Below, in pieces: positions 51,313 through 62,400 of a DNA stretch of 64,000 bases. How positions within the stretch are numbered: position 1 is the stretch's first letter; every line of letters begins with the position of its first letter. Where the stretch lies: the NCBI GenBank assembly GCA_000725195.1, contig JAIL01000259.1, positions 62,001 through 126,000 of the forward strand, written 5' to 3'. The notes under the pieces are model-generated. The model was not told where the DNA came from. It worked only from the letters and a program-made list of their open reading frames with translations, and did no database searches. The position numbers and the translations under genes are program-made. The DNA comes from Snodgrassella alvi SCGC AB-598-O02. Its GTDB lineage: Bacteria; Pseudomonadota; Gammaproteobacteria; Burkholderiales; Neisseriaceae.

Positions 51313-51702
51313 ATACAGACAACTTGTCCAAATTCACAAAATTGTCAAATACAAACAAATTTATTTAAATTAGACAAACAAAAATAATTTATCCAAAATT
51401 ATTGTCCAAAATAAACACATCATTTCATAATTTTGTTGTTTTTTGGATATAAATTGCATTTATAACATTAAAAAAAACTAAATATTCACACTTTAACGCT
51501 TGATTAACACAGTTTACTGTTTTATTGTAGCTACTTGTTTAACCAACCCAACCTGCTAATCCGACTATCGGATACCGTTTCAATAGAGCATCACAATATA
51601 TGCATTCGCGTACCCTAAATCGTTGTCTGCATATATTAGTCTTACCAGACAAAGATGCGTTGGTTCAGTATCAGTTGGACTACATGACTATAAGAGGTTT
51701 AT
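51313..51702 (+). promoter_or_regulatory. Structured leader of the ilvBNC operon
   Basis: No gene of normal size. The left part repeats TTGTCCAA (51324, 51402), TTGTCAAA (51342) and TTAGACAA (51370). The right part can fold: ATCCGA-CTA-TCGGAT (51559-51573); AATATATGCA (51595) with TGCATATATT (51628); or alternatively TTGTCTG (51623) with CAGACAA (51646), which excludes the previous stem. An outer AACCAAC/GTTGGTT pair (51541/51659) encloses them. A frame from ATG 51600 has Ile-Leu-Val-Leu codons (51633-51644) inside the switch. No T-run terminator is seen before ilvB. Confidence 0.45.
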
Positions 51703-53475
51703 ATGCAATTATCAGGAGCTCAGATCCTAGTCCAGAGTCTCAAAGCTGAAAATGTAGAATATGTTTTCGGTTATCCGGGAGGAGCGGTCATTGAGATTTA
51801 TGACGCTATCTTTCAGTTAAAAAAATTCCATCACGTACTGGTGCGCCATGAACAGGCAGCCGTACATGCGGCCGATGCCTATTCACGGTCAAGTAACGGA
51901 GAAAAAATAGGGGTAGCCTTAGTGACATCAGGCCCCGGTGCCACCAATGCCATCACTGGCATTGCCACTGCTAATTCAGACTCCGTTCCCCTTGTTGTCA
52001 TATCAGGACAAGTCGGAACACCGGCCATCGGTACCGATGCTTTTCAGGAAGTCGATACCATTGGTATTAGTCGTCCTTGTGTCAAACATAATTTTCTTGT
52101 CACCCACGTTAACGATCTAGCCAAAACAATTAAAAAAGCTTTTCAGCTGGCACGCACCGGTCGTCCCGGTGTTGTAGTGATTGATGTACCTAAAGATGTC
52201 ACCCAAGCGATGGCCAAATTCAGCTATCCTCAGGAAGATATCAACATCCGTTCCTACCAGCCTATTACACATGGTCATACCGGTCAGATCAAAAAAGCTG
52301 TGCAGGTTTTAGCAGCAGCAAAAAGACCGATTGTTCTTTATGGTGGAGGAGCCATACTCTCCAATGCCAGTGAAATCCTTACCGATTTTATTCAGCACAC
52401 CGGCACACCTTGTGCCAGTACATTAATGGGATTAGGTGCGTTTCCTTCAACCAGTAAACAATTTCTGGGTATGGTCGGCATGCATGGCAGCTATGAAGCC
52501 AATTTGGCTTTACAAAATGCTGACGTTGTTGTTATTGCCGGCGCACGTTTAGATGACAGGGTAATTTCTGTTCCAGAAAAATTCACCAATGATGGTAAAA
52601 AAATAATTCACATTGATATTGATCCGTCCAGCATTGCTAAACGCGTAAAAGTGGATGTACCTATTGTCGGTGACGTTAAAAATGTCTTAATCGATATGTT
52701 GGCATTATGGCAAAAGCAAAATCTTGCTTTTAATAACAATGCATTAGAGAAATGGTGGAAAACCATAGAAAACTGGCGTAGCGCAAACAGTTTCTGGTAT
52801 GACAACACTGGTGAAACCATCAAGCCACAATTTGTTATTGCCACACTAGCAAAAATCACCGCTAATAATGCCATTGTTACTTCTGATGTTGGACAACATC
52901 AAATGTTTGCTGCTCAGCATTATCCCTTTATTCGACCAAGACAATGGCTCAATTCCGGTGGTCTGGGTACCATGGGCGTTGGTCTGCCCTATGCAATGGG
53001 GGCCAAACTGGCTAATCCTAAAGAAGATGTGTTTTGTATTACCGGTGAAGGTTCCATTCAAATGAACATACAGGAGCTTTCCACCTGCTATCAGTACCGA
53101 TTGCCCATCAAAGTGATTAATCTTAACAATGGCTTTCTTGGCATGGTGCGTCAATGGCAAGAGCTCTATTACGAAAACCGCTATTCCGAAACCTATATGG
53201 ACTCTTTACCGGACTTTGTCCGCCTGGCCGAAGCTTATGGTCACGTTGGAATCAGAGTTGAAAAATCATCTGATGTAGAAGGCGCGCTCAGAGAAGCGAT
53301 TGCGCTCAAAGATCGATTAGTTTTTATGGATTTCATCACTGACCGTACCCAAAATGTTCTACCAATGGTAGGTAATGGTAAAGGACTGGACGAAATGGTT
53401 TTACCGCAGCACATGCAAACAAATATCTCCAGTAATGCCCATGACCATGCTGACAAAAAAGGGAGCATATCATGA
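51703..53475 (+). CDS. ilvB: Acetolactate synthase, large subunit
   Basis: Catalytic subunit of acetohydroxyacid synthase: condenses pyruvate with pyruvate or 2-oxobutyrate on the way to valine, leucine and isoleucine. It has 590 residues. The catalytic Glu is in VLVRHEQAAVHAADAY near 48; the TPP-binding GEGSIQMNIQEL...INLNN segment lies near 448-476; the VTSGPGATNAITGIATA block is near 75. The IlvI-type enzymes have a similar sequence; ilvB is used here for the operon. ATG follows AAGAGGTTTAT. Overlaps ilvN by 4 bases. Confidence 0.95.
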   Translation: MQLSGAQILVQSLKAENVEYVFGYPGGAVIEIYDAIFQLKKFHHVLVRHEQAAVHAADAYSRSSNGEKIGVALVTSGPGATNAITGIATANSDSVPLVVISGQVGTPAIGTDAFQEVDTIGISRPCVKHNFLVTHVNDLAKTIKKAFQLARTGRPGVVVIDVPKDVTQAMAKFSYPQEDINIRSYQPITHGHTGQIKKAVQVLAAAKRPIVLYGGGAILSNASEILTDFIQHTGTPCASTLMGLGAFPSTSKQFLGMVGMHGSYEANLALQNADVVVIAGARLDDRVISVPEKFTNDGKKIIHIDIDPSSIAKRVKVDVPIVGDVKNVLIDMLALWQKQNLAFNNNALEKWWKTIENWRSANSFWYDNTGETIKPQFVIATLAKITANNAIVTSDVGQHQMFAAQHYPFIRPRQWLNSGGLGTMGVGLPYAMGAKLANPKEDVFCITGEGSIQMNIQELSTCYQYRLPIKVINLNNGFLGMVRQWQELYYENRYSETYMDSLPDFVRLAEAYGHVGIRVEKSSDVEGALREAIALKDRLVFMDFITDRTQNVLPMVGNGKGLDEMVLPQHMQTNISSNAHDHADKKGSIS

Positions 53476-53963
53476 GACACATATTATCTATCCTAATGGA
53501 AAATCAGTCAGGTGCCATGAGCAGAATAGTAGGACTTTTCTCAGCCAGAGCATATAACATTGATTCATTATCAGTTTCTCCAACTGAAGATAAAACTTTA
53601 TCACGCATGACCATCGTGACACATGGTGAAGACAAAGTTATTGAGCAGATTACCAAACAGCTGAACAAATTGATTGAAGTCATCAAAGTTATTGATCTGA
53701 ACGATAGCCAATTTGTAGAACGTGAACTAATGCTGGTGAAATTACGTGCCACCGGTAAAGATCGGGACGAAATACTGCGCCTGACTGATATATTCCGTGG
53801 TCAAATCGTCGACGTTACCGACAAAACCTATACCGTCGAAATAACCGGCACCAGTAACAAGCTCGATGCTTTTTTAGAAAATACCGGTAAAAGTATTATC
53901 TTAGAAACGGTGCGCACCGGAGCAGCAGGCATTGGTCGAGGGGAACGCATGCTTCGGATCTGA
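53472..53963 (+). CDS. ilvN: Acetolactate synthase, small regulatory subunit
   Basis: Regulatory subunit that activates the large subunit and gives valine feedback inhibition; 163 residues, as usual for IlvH/IlvN. The ACT domain (HILSILMENQSGAMSRIVGLF, then SLSVSPTEDKTLSRMTIV) occupies residues 2-80 and the C-terminal domain ends with RTGAAGIGRGERMLRI. The residues around Asn 11 and Gly 14 expected to bind valine are kept. Its ATG overlaps the ilvB stop (ATGA), a standard coupling. Confidence 0.95.
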   Translation: MRHILSILMENQSGAMSRIVGLFSARAYNIDSLSVSPTEDKTLSRMTIVTHGEDKVIEQITKQLNKLIEVIKVIDLNDSQFVERELMLVKLRATGKDRDEILRLTDIFRGQIVDVTDKTYTVEITGTSNKLDAFLENTGKSIILETVRTGAAGIGRGERMLRI

Positions 53964-54033
53964 TTGAATATCAGATATCACCAAATTGTACCGTAATATC
54001 CCTCATCTAAGTAAAGACAAACAATTTAACTAA

Positions 54034-55059
<1,026 letters not shown>

Positions 55060-55092
55060 GCTGGAACAATATTTGAAATAGAAAATTAAGTT

Positions 55093-55126
55093 AAAAGCTT
55101 GTGTGTTTCGATATACAAGCTTTTTT
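55093..55126 (+). terminator. Rho-independent terminator after ilvC
   Basis: AAAAGCTTGT pairs with ACAAGCTTTT around a 12-base loop, followed by TT. It ends the ilvBNC transcript. Confidence 0.8.
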
Positions 55127-55143
55127 CACCCTAGAGATTTAAT

Positions 55144-56475
55144 ATGACAACAACATCTATGCAAACTACTGTCAATACCATAAATAATTCGGCATCCAAA
55201 GTAGCTATTGCCAGTTTAATTGGTACTGCAGTCGAATTTTATGATTTTTATATCTACGGTTTGGCCGCCGCCTTAGTGCTCGGTTCACTGTTTTTTCCGA
55301 AAGGTGATCCTTCATTGGCCGTAATGGCTTCATTTCTCACCTTTGGTATCGCCTTTGTAGCCCGACCAATTGGCGCAGCCTTATTTGGTCATTTTGGTGA
55401 TAAAGTTGGCCGGAAAACTACCCTCATTGCCTCCCTGCTTATTATGGGAATCAGCACAACCCTAATTGGTCTGTTACCTACTTATCAGCAAGCTGGTATC
55501 ATCGCCCCGATTTTATTATGTATACTGCGCTTTTGTCAGGGTTTGGGTTTAGGTGGTGAATGGGGTGGCGCAGCCCTGCTGGCAACTGAAAACGCGCCCA
55601 AAGGCAAACGCGCATTATTCGCGATGTTTCCGCAAATCGGTCCTCCTATTGGCTTTATTGCTGCCAGCCTAATCTTTATCCTGTTATCCAAAATGCTAAC
55701 CGCCGAACAAATGATGTCATGGGGTTGGCGTATCCCCTTCATTCTCAGTATCGTACTGGTAGGGGTTGGTATGTATGTACGAATGTCCATCATTGAAAGC
55801 CATGCATTTCGCAACATGGTAGCCAAACAAACGCAAGCTAAAGTGCCATTAGCAAGTACCGTGCGTCAACATTATAAACAGCTTATCCTTGGTTCACTGG
55901 CTGCCATGTCCTGTTTTACCCTGTTCTTTCTGACTACAGTCTTTTCATTACAATATGCAACCACCCAACACCCGTGGCAAACTGCACCATTGTTTAATAA
56001 AATTGATTACCTCAGTATGTTAATGGGCGCTATTGTTTTCATGGCTATAGCTTCACCTATATCAGCATGGTTATCTGATCGCATCGGTCGCCGCCCTATT
56101 TTCCTGATTGGTGGTGTAGCAACCATGGCTATTGGCTACTATTTTGGAGATTTAATTAATTCAACCGATATCACCACTGCTGCCATATTTTTGTCATCAG
56201 CATTATTTATTATGGGCATATTATGGACACCATTAGCTGCTTTTTTGCCCGAAATATTTCCAACCAATGTACGTTATACTGGCGCTGCAATATCTTTCAG
56301 CTTTGGTGGCATTCTTGGTGGCTCGTTAACGCCCTACGCAGCAGCTTCAATGGTAAGAGATTTTGGTACCATGGGCACCACATATATAGGTTGGTTCTTA
56401 ATGCTTTCTTGTGGCTTAAGTATGCTTGCTGTAGTGCTATTACCAGAAACGCATAAACAGGAACTGGAACATTAA
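55144..56475 (+). CDS. MHS-family MFS transporter
   Basis: Proton-coupled secondary transporter of 443 residues with 12 hydrophobic segments, of the metabolite:H+ symporter family (ProP, KgtP, ShiA and relatives). The early GTAVEFYDFYIYGLAAALVLG segment, the loop GHFGDKVGRKTTL near 82-94, the GLGLGGEWGGAALLATENAP block near 135-154, and ISAWLSDRIGRRP near 305 are typical. Substrate (a carboxylate, betaine or similar) cannot be read from the sequence. It follows the ilvC terminator and ends with its own. Confidence 0.88.
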   Translation: MTTTSMQTTVNTINNSASKVAIASLIGTAVEFYDFYIYGLAAALVLGSLFFPKGDPSLAVMASFLTFGIAFVARPIGAALFGHFGDKVGRKTTLIASLLIMGISTTLIGLLPTYQQAGIIAPILLCILRFCQGLGLGGEWGGAALLATENAPKGKRALFAMFPQIGPPIGFIAASLIFILLSKMLTAEQMMSWGWRIPFILSIVLVGVGMYVRMSIIESHAFRNMVAKQTQAKVPLASTVRQHYKQLILGSLAAMSCFTLFFLTTVFSLQYATTQHPWQTAPLFNKIDYLSMLMGAIVFMAIASPISAWLSDRIGRRPIFLIGGVATMAIGYYFGDLINSTDITTAAIFLSSALFIMGILWTPLAAFLPEIFPTNVRYTGAAISFSFGGILGGSLTPYAAASMVRDFGTMGTTYIGWFLMLSCGLSMLAVVLLPETHKQELEH

Positions 56476-56482
56476 CCCTGAT

Positions 56483-56513
56483 AAAAAAACCGATTATCAC
56501 AATCGGTTTTTTT
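56483..56513 (+). terminator. Rho-independent terminator after the MHS transporter
   Basis: AAAAAAACCGATT pairs with AATCGGTTTTTTT around ATCAC. Confidence 0.9.
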
Positions 56514-56605
56514 ATTAACTTGTCTGATTCAACAATACCAATCATCTCATTAATGGCAACTTTCTGATAAAATAAACACTCATCATCGATTACCGCATAA
56601 CCATC

Positions 56606-57052
56606 ATGAGTATCATTAACAATAAAAAAGCTTTTCACGACTATTTCATAGAAGAAAAAATTGAAGCTGGAATCGTACTGGAAGGTTGGGAAGTAAAGGC
56701 TATTCGTGCTGGACGTGTCCAGATCAAAGAAAGCTATATCCAATGGAAAAAAGGTGCATTTTATTTGGTTGGCAGCCATATTACTGCTCTACCTACAGCC
56801 TCCAACCATGTTAAACCTGATCCAACCAGACAGCGCAAACTTTTATTAAAGCAGTCAGAAATTAATAAACTGATTGGTAAAGTTGAACGTAGTGGCTATA
56901 CACTTGTACCGGTAAACATGCATTACAGCCATGGCTTTGTAAAAATTGAAATGGGTTTAGCCAAAGGTAAAAAACAACATGACAAACGGCAAAGCAGCAA
57001 AGAAAAAGACTGGAATCGTGAAAAACAACGGCTACTAAAACAAACACGCTAA
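56606..57052 (+). CDS. smpB: SsrA-binding protein SmpB
   Basis: Partner of tmRNA in rescue of stalled ribosomes, 148 residues. The opening [31 protein letters not shown] and the C-terminal basic tail ([15 protein letters not shown], then REKQRLLKQ) are classic. The ssrA gene is often next to smpB, but no tmRNA-like end (TCCACCA) is visible nearby. Confidence 0.95.
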   Translation: MSIINNKKAFHDYFIEEKIEAGIVLEGWEVKAIRAGRVQIKESYIQWKKGAFYLVGSHITALPTASNHVKPDPTRQRKLLLKQSEINKLIGKVERSGYTLVPVNMHYSHGFVKIEMGLAKGKKQHDKRQSSKEKDWNREKQRLLKQTR

Positions 57053-57073
57053 AACATGGTAAAAAAAAGACAA

Positions 57074-57114
57074 CATTCAAACGGTGAAATAACCTCGTTA
57101 ATTTACCGTTTGAA
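57074..57114 (+). terminator. Inverted repeat after smpB, possible terminator
   Basis: ATTCAAACGGT pairs with ACCGTTTGAAT (11 bp, perfect) around a 19-base segment that can pair further. No T run follows, so termination is uncertain. Confidence 0.45.
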
Positions 57115-57377
57115 TAAACACGATATAAAACTAATTAAAGCATTCCACCTCATCAATTCAATATAACAGCCAAATAACTTTGCCAATAAGCACATTTCAT
57201 AGCAAATAAAGTCAAATTAATTATATTTAATAAATAACTAATTTTTACCTATCATTGTTATATTAATATTCAAAGCAATTAATAAATCAAAGTTAACTAG
57301 ACATATAAAAGGTAAATTATAGTAAACTAGTATCGTTGCATCCATATAAGTAGCGTTTTGATAACAATATAGAGAAT
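57115..57377 (+). other. AT-rich gap before the small lipoprotein gene
   Basis: No gene seen. A minus-strand 66-codon frame overlaps the lipoprotein start and is judged a shadow. The lipoprotein promoter should be at its right end. Confidence 0.5.
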
Positions 57378-57638
57378 ATGATGATGAAAAAAATTGGCTT
57401 ACTTTCAGTAATTTTATTGCTAAATGGCTGTATGACATTAAGCGGAGATTACCGTGTTAAGGCTTTTGATGATAATGGTAATGAATTAGCACCTAAATTA
57501 CAAATGGTGGCTCAGGGATCTGGAATTTACCGAACAAGAATTGCGCTATGCAAGGCATTTCCTAAAGCCACAATCCGGATTTACGATCTCAATACAAATG
57601 AGGAACTGAAAAGAGAAAGTCCGAAAAAATGTCGGTAA
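57378..57638 (+). CDS. Small lipoprotein of unknown function
   Basis: Protein of 86 residues (84 if the third ATG, 57384, is used). A short signal with lipobox LNGC places the lipidated Cys near residue 18. The mature part has about 68 residues, slightly positive, with two cysteines (ALCKAF and KKCR) that could form a disulphide. I recognise no family. It stands alone, in an AT-rich region at the edge of the conserved block. Confidence 0.7.
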   Translation: MMMKKIGLLSVILLLNGCMTLSGDYRVKAFDDNGNELAPKLQMVAQGSGIYRTRIALCKAFPKATIRIYDLNTNEELKRESPKKCR

Positions 57639-58289
57639 ACTTGAATCAGTAATCAATGTTCATATTTTATTAACTGATATTATATTTTTTTCATTCAAGT
57701 ATATGCATAGATTTATGAATTATTAACTATAAGATTTAAAAATCATATCAATATGACAATACAATTCAAAATCTATGCATTTGTTAATTCTCTTACATCA
57801 TTAGTTACCCGTACTTATTTTCTGAATATATTAACTTTATTATTAAATCAAATCATCTGCCTAAAACCATACTTAAAATAAATTAATACTTTGATATTTC
57901 TTCATAAAATTTAGAGCAAAAATTATCTATCTTCAGAATAGTTAAATTTATATCATATTAAAACACTATTTAAGCATTAGCCTGCATTTTTAATTTCTGG
58001 ATCAATTTCATTATTAACTTAATTGTAGTTCTCTACAATTCAAATATTAATAAAGTAAATACTATTCAATTTTAAAATAAATGTTATAAAAAATGATTAT
58101 CAACCATTTAACCATATATCATTAAATTAATGGTTCAGCGTTAATAATCATGAATATCAATAATTCAATATTTTATTTTGACTAAAGATATGACAAAATA
58201 ATTTGTAATCATCATAAAATGTTTTCATAACTTTGATAAAATAAAATAGGTATTGACCTTGGGATTGATAAAGAAAAATAAGGAATAAA
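57639..58289 (+). other. Gap without genes
   Basis: About 650 very AT-rich bases. I see no gene, no repeat and no clear terminator. The right end has AAGGAATAAA, the ribosome site of the next gene. Confidence 0.5.
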
Positions 58290-58838
58290 ATGATAAGAAA
58301 TTATAATAGACAAGACCTGAAATTCATGAAAGAGTGGAAATGCGTTTCAAAATCTTTCGCACGTATCAATTTACTTATTATTATAGCCACTGCAATAGCA
58401 TTCATGTTTTGTTTTTATTGTGAATTAATACCTGAAGATGAAATACTTATTTACAGTATATTTACAGTAATATTAATCATAGAATGTGTGATTAGTTATA
58501 TAAAACAAAGAAAATTAATCAAATATGTTCGCTTTACCGCCGAAGCAATTTATATAGAAAAAAACAAAATTGATATTAAATATTTGCAATCCATATCTTT
58601 CATTAAAAAAATTTATATATGTGAACATAACTATCTTGGTACTATTAAATTCAGAATGAAATTTTATGGTAATTTAGCTTTATATGAAGATGTCTATTTT
58701 TATATGGCTTTTAAGCAAAAAATGTTCGATTTAAGCGATTATGACTATCAAGATCGCTTTATTAATGTAATTATGCGCTTTGCCCAAAACAGAAAAACAA
58801 GCAATGATTCCAGTTTTCTATTTGATTCAACACAATAA
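58290..58838 (+). CDS. Membrane protein of unknown function
   Basis: Protein of 182 residues. Two membrane segments (about 26-46 and 54-72) are followed by a soluble part of about 110 residues with alternating beta-like patterns (YVRFTAEAIYIEKNKIDI). The layout, two helices and a PH-like C-terminal domain, is like the YcxB family, but I cannot assign it firmly. Low GC and isolation suggest an accessory gene. The ATG follows AAGGAATAAA. Confidence 0.6.
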   Translation: MIRNYNRQDLKFMKEWKCVSKSFARINLLIIIATAIAFMFCFYCELIPEDEILIYSIFTVILIIECVISYIKQRKLIKYVRFTAEAIYIEKNKIDIKYLQSISFIKKIYICEHNYLGTIKFRMKFYGNLALYEDVYFYMAFKQKMFDLSDYDYQDRFINVIMRFAQNRKTSNDSSFLFDSTQ

Positions 58839-58872
58839 ATATTTGTTTAATATAGATGCTGAAAACACAAAA

Positions 58873-58902
58873 TGATTAACGTTATCCAAATAGCGTTAAT
58901 CA
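58873..58902. repeat. Inverted repeat after the membrane-protein gene
   Basis: TGATTAACG and CGTTAATCA form a perfect 9-bp stem around a 12-base loop, 35 bases after the stop codon. No long T run follows; it could still be a weak terminator. Confidence 0.45.
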
Positions 58903-58985
58903 GCATATATCTTTCTAATTACTCATAATGTTGGAATTTAAACCGAAACCTTAATTATAATCAGGATTCTGAATCAGGTTCTATA

Positions 58986-59171
58986 TTAATTAAATCCAAA
59001 TGGCAAAAAATCTTTATATTTGGCGCGAATATTCATCGTCGTCTCTACCAAAAGCTAAAGCTTAGAATCATTTTCATATAGATCATCCACCACATAAAGT
59101 ACAATTATTATTATTTCATGGTAATTCCTCTTGCTTAATTTATCTTCTAAACTAGTTAAACTGGTATTGAA
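58986..59171 (-). pseudogene. Remnant of an unidentified gene
   Basis: A minus-strand frame of 62 codons with protein-like composition, ending KYKDFLPFGFN and a stop at 58986. It contains one in-frame amber codon at 59055-59057 and no good start. Reading frame upstream: LEDKLSKRNYHEIIIIVLY then VVDDLYENDSKL, the amber, then LLVETTMNIRAKYKDFLPF. This looks like the end of a broken gene. I do not recognise the family. Confidence 0.4.
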
Positions 59172-59355
59172 TTATAATAATTTGAAATCGACCCACTGTA
59201 TCAACAATCAATATCGCAAATCACAAATAGTGTAACTTAGTAAACAACGATTATCCTTAAACCTCGCTTCATTACATAAAATATTATTTAATTTATAGAC
59301 TTCAAACTGCTAATTTTAACTATATAATATCTATTTAATTGACTCTTTATAACTT

Positions 59356-59384
59356 AAAAAGCCGGGAATTACCCGGCTTTTTTT
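59356..59384 (-). terminator. Rho-independent terminator after pilC
   Basis: AAAAAGCCGGG pairs with CCCGGCTTTTT around AATTA; T-rich on both strands. It lies 18 bases past the pilC stop. Confidence 0.9.
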
Positions 59385-59402
59385 ATTGCGTCCTATATTG
59401 AA

Positions 59403-62400
59403 TTACTTACTGTAATCCTCCCTGATTTCTCTCCAGCCAATTCTTTTGAATGTCAGCCTAGATCTGCATAATACATTCTTAATATTTTCTACATCTATCA
59501 AACCTTCTGTCGTTCCTACTACTGGTAGTTTATCCATACATTTATCAGGTGACGGAGGAGTATCGCCCAGCGGTCGCCAGTTACCTGTACCACCAATATT
59601 GCTGACTATATCTGAAATAATTTCAAATCCTACTAATCCCTCCATTGTACTGATACCAAAGGGGTGATTTTTATCAAATACAATATGTGGGCTGTTATCT
59701 GTTAGCCCTGCACCTGTTTTCAGATTAAATTGCATCATTCTGGTTTTAGCAGATACATCCTGAACAGTTATTTCTGAGCTACAAGGATCATCAGCATTAG
59801 CTCCTATTTTACCTTTTTTAACTTGATAGATTCGTGTCGGCACGATACCTGTACTTAATAAACGCGAGAATGTGGTGACTACTCGCTCGCCATCTGCTGC
59901 ATCCAGTTTCATAAACCAGCCTTTATATCTTCCTGGAGTGAATTCATTTTTACTGATAGTACGGTAATCACCATTTACTGTTATGGTTTGCTCTAATAAA
60001 TCCTGCTCCGAAACCAGTTTATTGTCTTCATAGTCATCATAAATACCATAAATTGCCTGTTGATCAAGATTTTCTAAATCTTCATCATAGATATCACTAC
60101 CAGTGCCAAACACTACGATCAATTTTTGATAGCTTGATCCGTCATTATCTGCCTTCAATACTAGTGGGGCTATGGTTATAGGTTTACCTGCGGCAAATAT
60201 TTTCACTCCTTTCCAAGTTGATGGATCGGGATTACGGATATCAAAACGGAACATATTACCTTCATAATCACCTGCATATACAATATCTGCTATATTATCG
60301 CCATCAATATCAAAGGCAAACGGACTGGATAAGCCACCTTTACCACCCTCGGCTTCAATTTTCTTAATCAACTCACCCTTACCCCCCATTTTTTTAAAGC
60401 CATTAGTACCTACATCCGCGCCCAAAGCATTATATACATATAAAGCTGATTCATTGGCTACTTTTCTTTCTGTATCAGAAGCCAAAGTATCAGAATAATT
60501 GTAACCATTGCTGATAAATGCTGCAGCCACAATATTGTGTTTAAATGATTTAGGATCTGCTTTGTCGGCACCATAATCTATTCGAATACGAGCTACAGAC
60601 GGTGTGCTGACAGTAAACCCAAATTTATTATCTCGACCATTTGGTGTGCGGAATAATTCCAAATTCTTATACCAATCGGCTGAAGACATATTATCCACAC
60701 CGATACTTTGTTTGGTCAGAATATCTTTACCGCCAATATTAATGGCAAATGCCCCACGACCAGCTTGTCCCATGGTAGAAACCATAAAGGTTTGTCTAAC
60801 ACCATCTTTGCGATCATCTGTCTGCTGAACAATCATGCCACCATTAAGCAGATAACGATGCGGATTAGTGATGAATTGCCCGTATTCGTTACTGGTCTGA
60901 TCTTTCAAATAATGCTGAACCAGATCGCTACTGTCATTACTTTGTCGCTGTATATTTAATGGTAGATAATTAAATTTCAAATCATATGGTTTATTCTTAT
61001 CATTTGTACCGCCAAATACATACACCATACCATCATTAGCTGAAGTGATCAGATATTTCTGATGACCACTACCTTCCATTTGACCGCCAAATGGCAGCAA
61101 CGGATTATTAATGATATCGCCGATATTGCGACTACTACCAAAATTCTCAACATCTGTACGATTGCGATAGTCAAGAACAAACATAGCAGAGTCTTTATCC
61201 ATAACGGATTTAATCTTATCATCATCTTTAGCACGCGCCAGCCAAGTGAGTAAACCATCGCGCCATTCATTTTTATTACTAAGATTTGGATCCATTGACG
61301 TAGGATCAGCTTTATGATCTTTAATTTTAAATGCGTTATTATTTTTCACCTCATCCGTAGCCAGTGCAGATGAATATAAATAACTGTTTTTACCATCATT
61401 AAGTACAAGCTGACGATTATCATAAGTAGGCTGAACGGCACAGGATGTAGGATCTTCACCACGATTATGAATACAGATCTGACTACTCCAGCTACCTGTA
61501 TCAACTGTTGCTGTCACAGAAGCATCCCCCTCCGAAGTACTAGAAAGACCAACAGTAGCAGCAACCGTATCCACTATAGAAACTGCAGTGGTAGATTCGT
61601 ATATTTTTTTGAAAATATCTTCAAAAGTATCTAATAAATCCTCATATTTAACTGAAACATCATAAAAACGACCATCTGGGTTATTATCCTTATCATATTT
61701 GCCTGCAGGTGTAGCTGCAAAATAAAGTGTTTCAGTGGAATCGAATCTATTATGAATATCTTGTCTTAGCTTCAATCCCATACCAATAGCGAAAGTTTCA
61801 GCAGTCTGGGTGTATGGTCGACCTGTTTGAGGGTTAATGGCATTCCAAGGCTGACCAGCATCATCCGTTTCTCTGCGTTTACGGCTAGTTAATTTACCCA
61901 GCTGACCAGTACAGAAAAACTCAGGGCTATTTACTTGAGGATTTTCTGAAGAACCCACCGGACGTGGAAAAGCATCGTATCTATAAATTTTATTATTCAT
62001 CAATCCATAATTATTATCATATTTAAGTTCTATACATGATTGATAATAATCATCTTGATAGATATACGGACCGAAATTTTTGTTCGCTAATCGATGAGTA
62101 TAGTAACCTATAAGCGTTTCAGTACCGGCCAATGGAATATTTAAACAACGATAGTCTCCGTTGCATCCCTCTTTAAAATATTTTTGTCTTAAAGCATAAT
62201 ATGATTCAAACGGTCCATTTATTCTATCACTATCAAAATATCCATCCCAAATAGCATCTGGTTTAACATATGAGGGAAGTGACCAGTCAAATGGCTTTTT
62301 ATACCACCATTTATCATATTCTTCGCTATTCGACCCACGTGTACCGTCGGACACAAAACTAACGTCACCCGAATGACCTGCTGGAACCAGCGCCTCTAAA

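Noticed and set aside
56476..57377. tmRNA gene next to smpB
   Set aside because: No CCA-type end or tRNA-like arms are seen on either strand.
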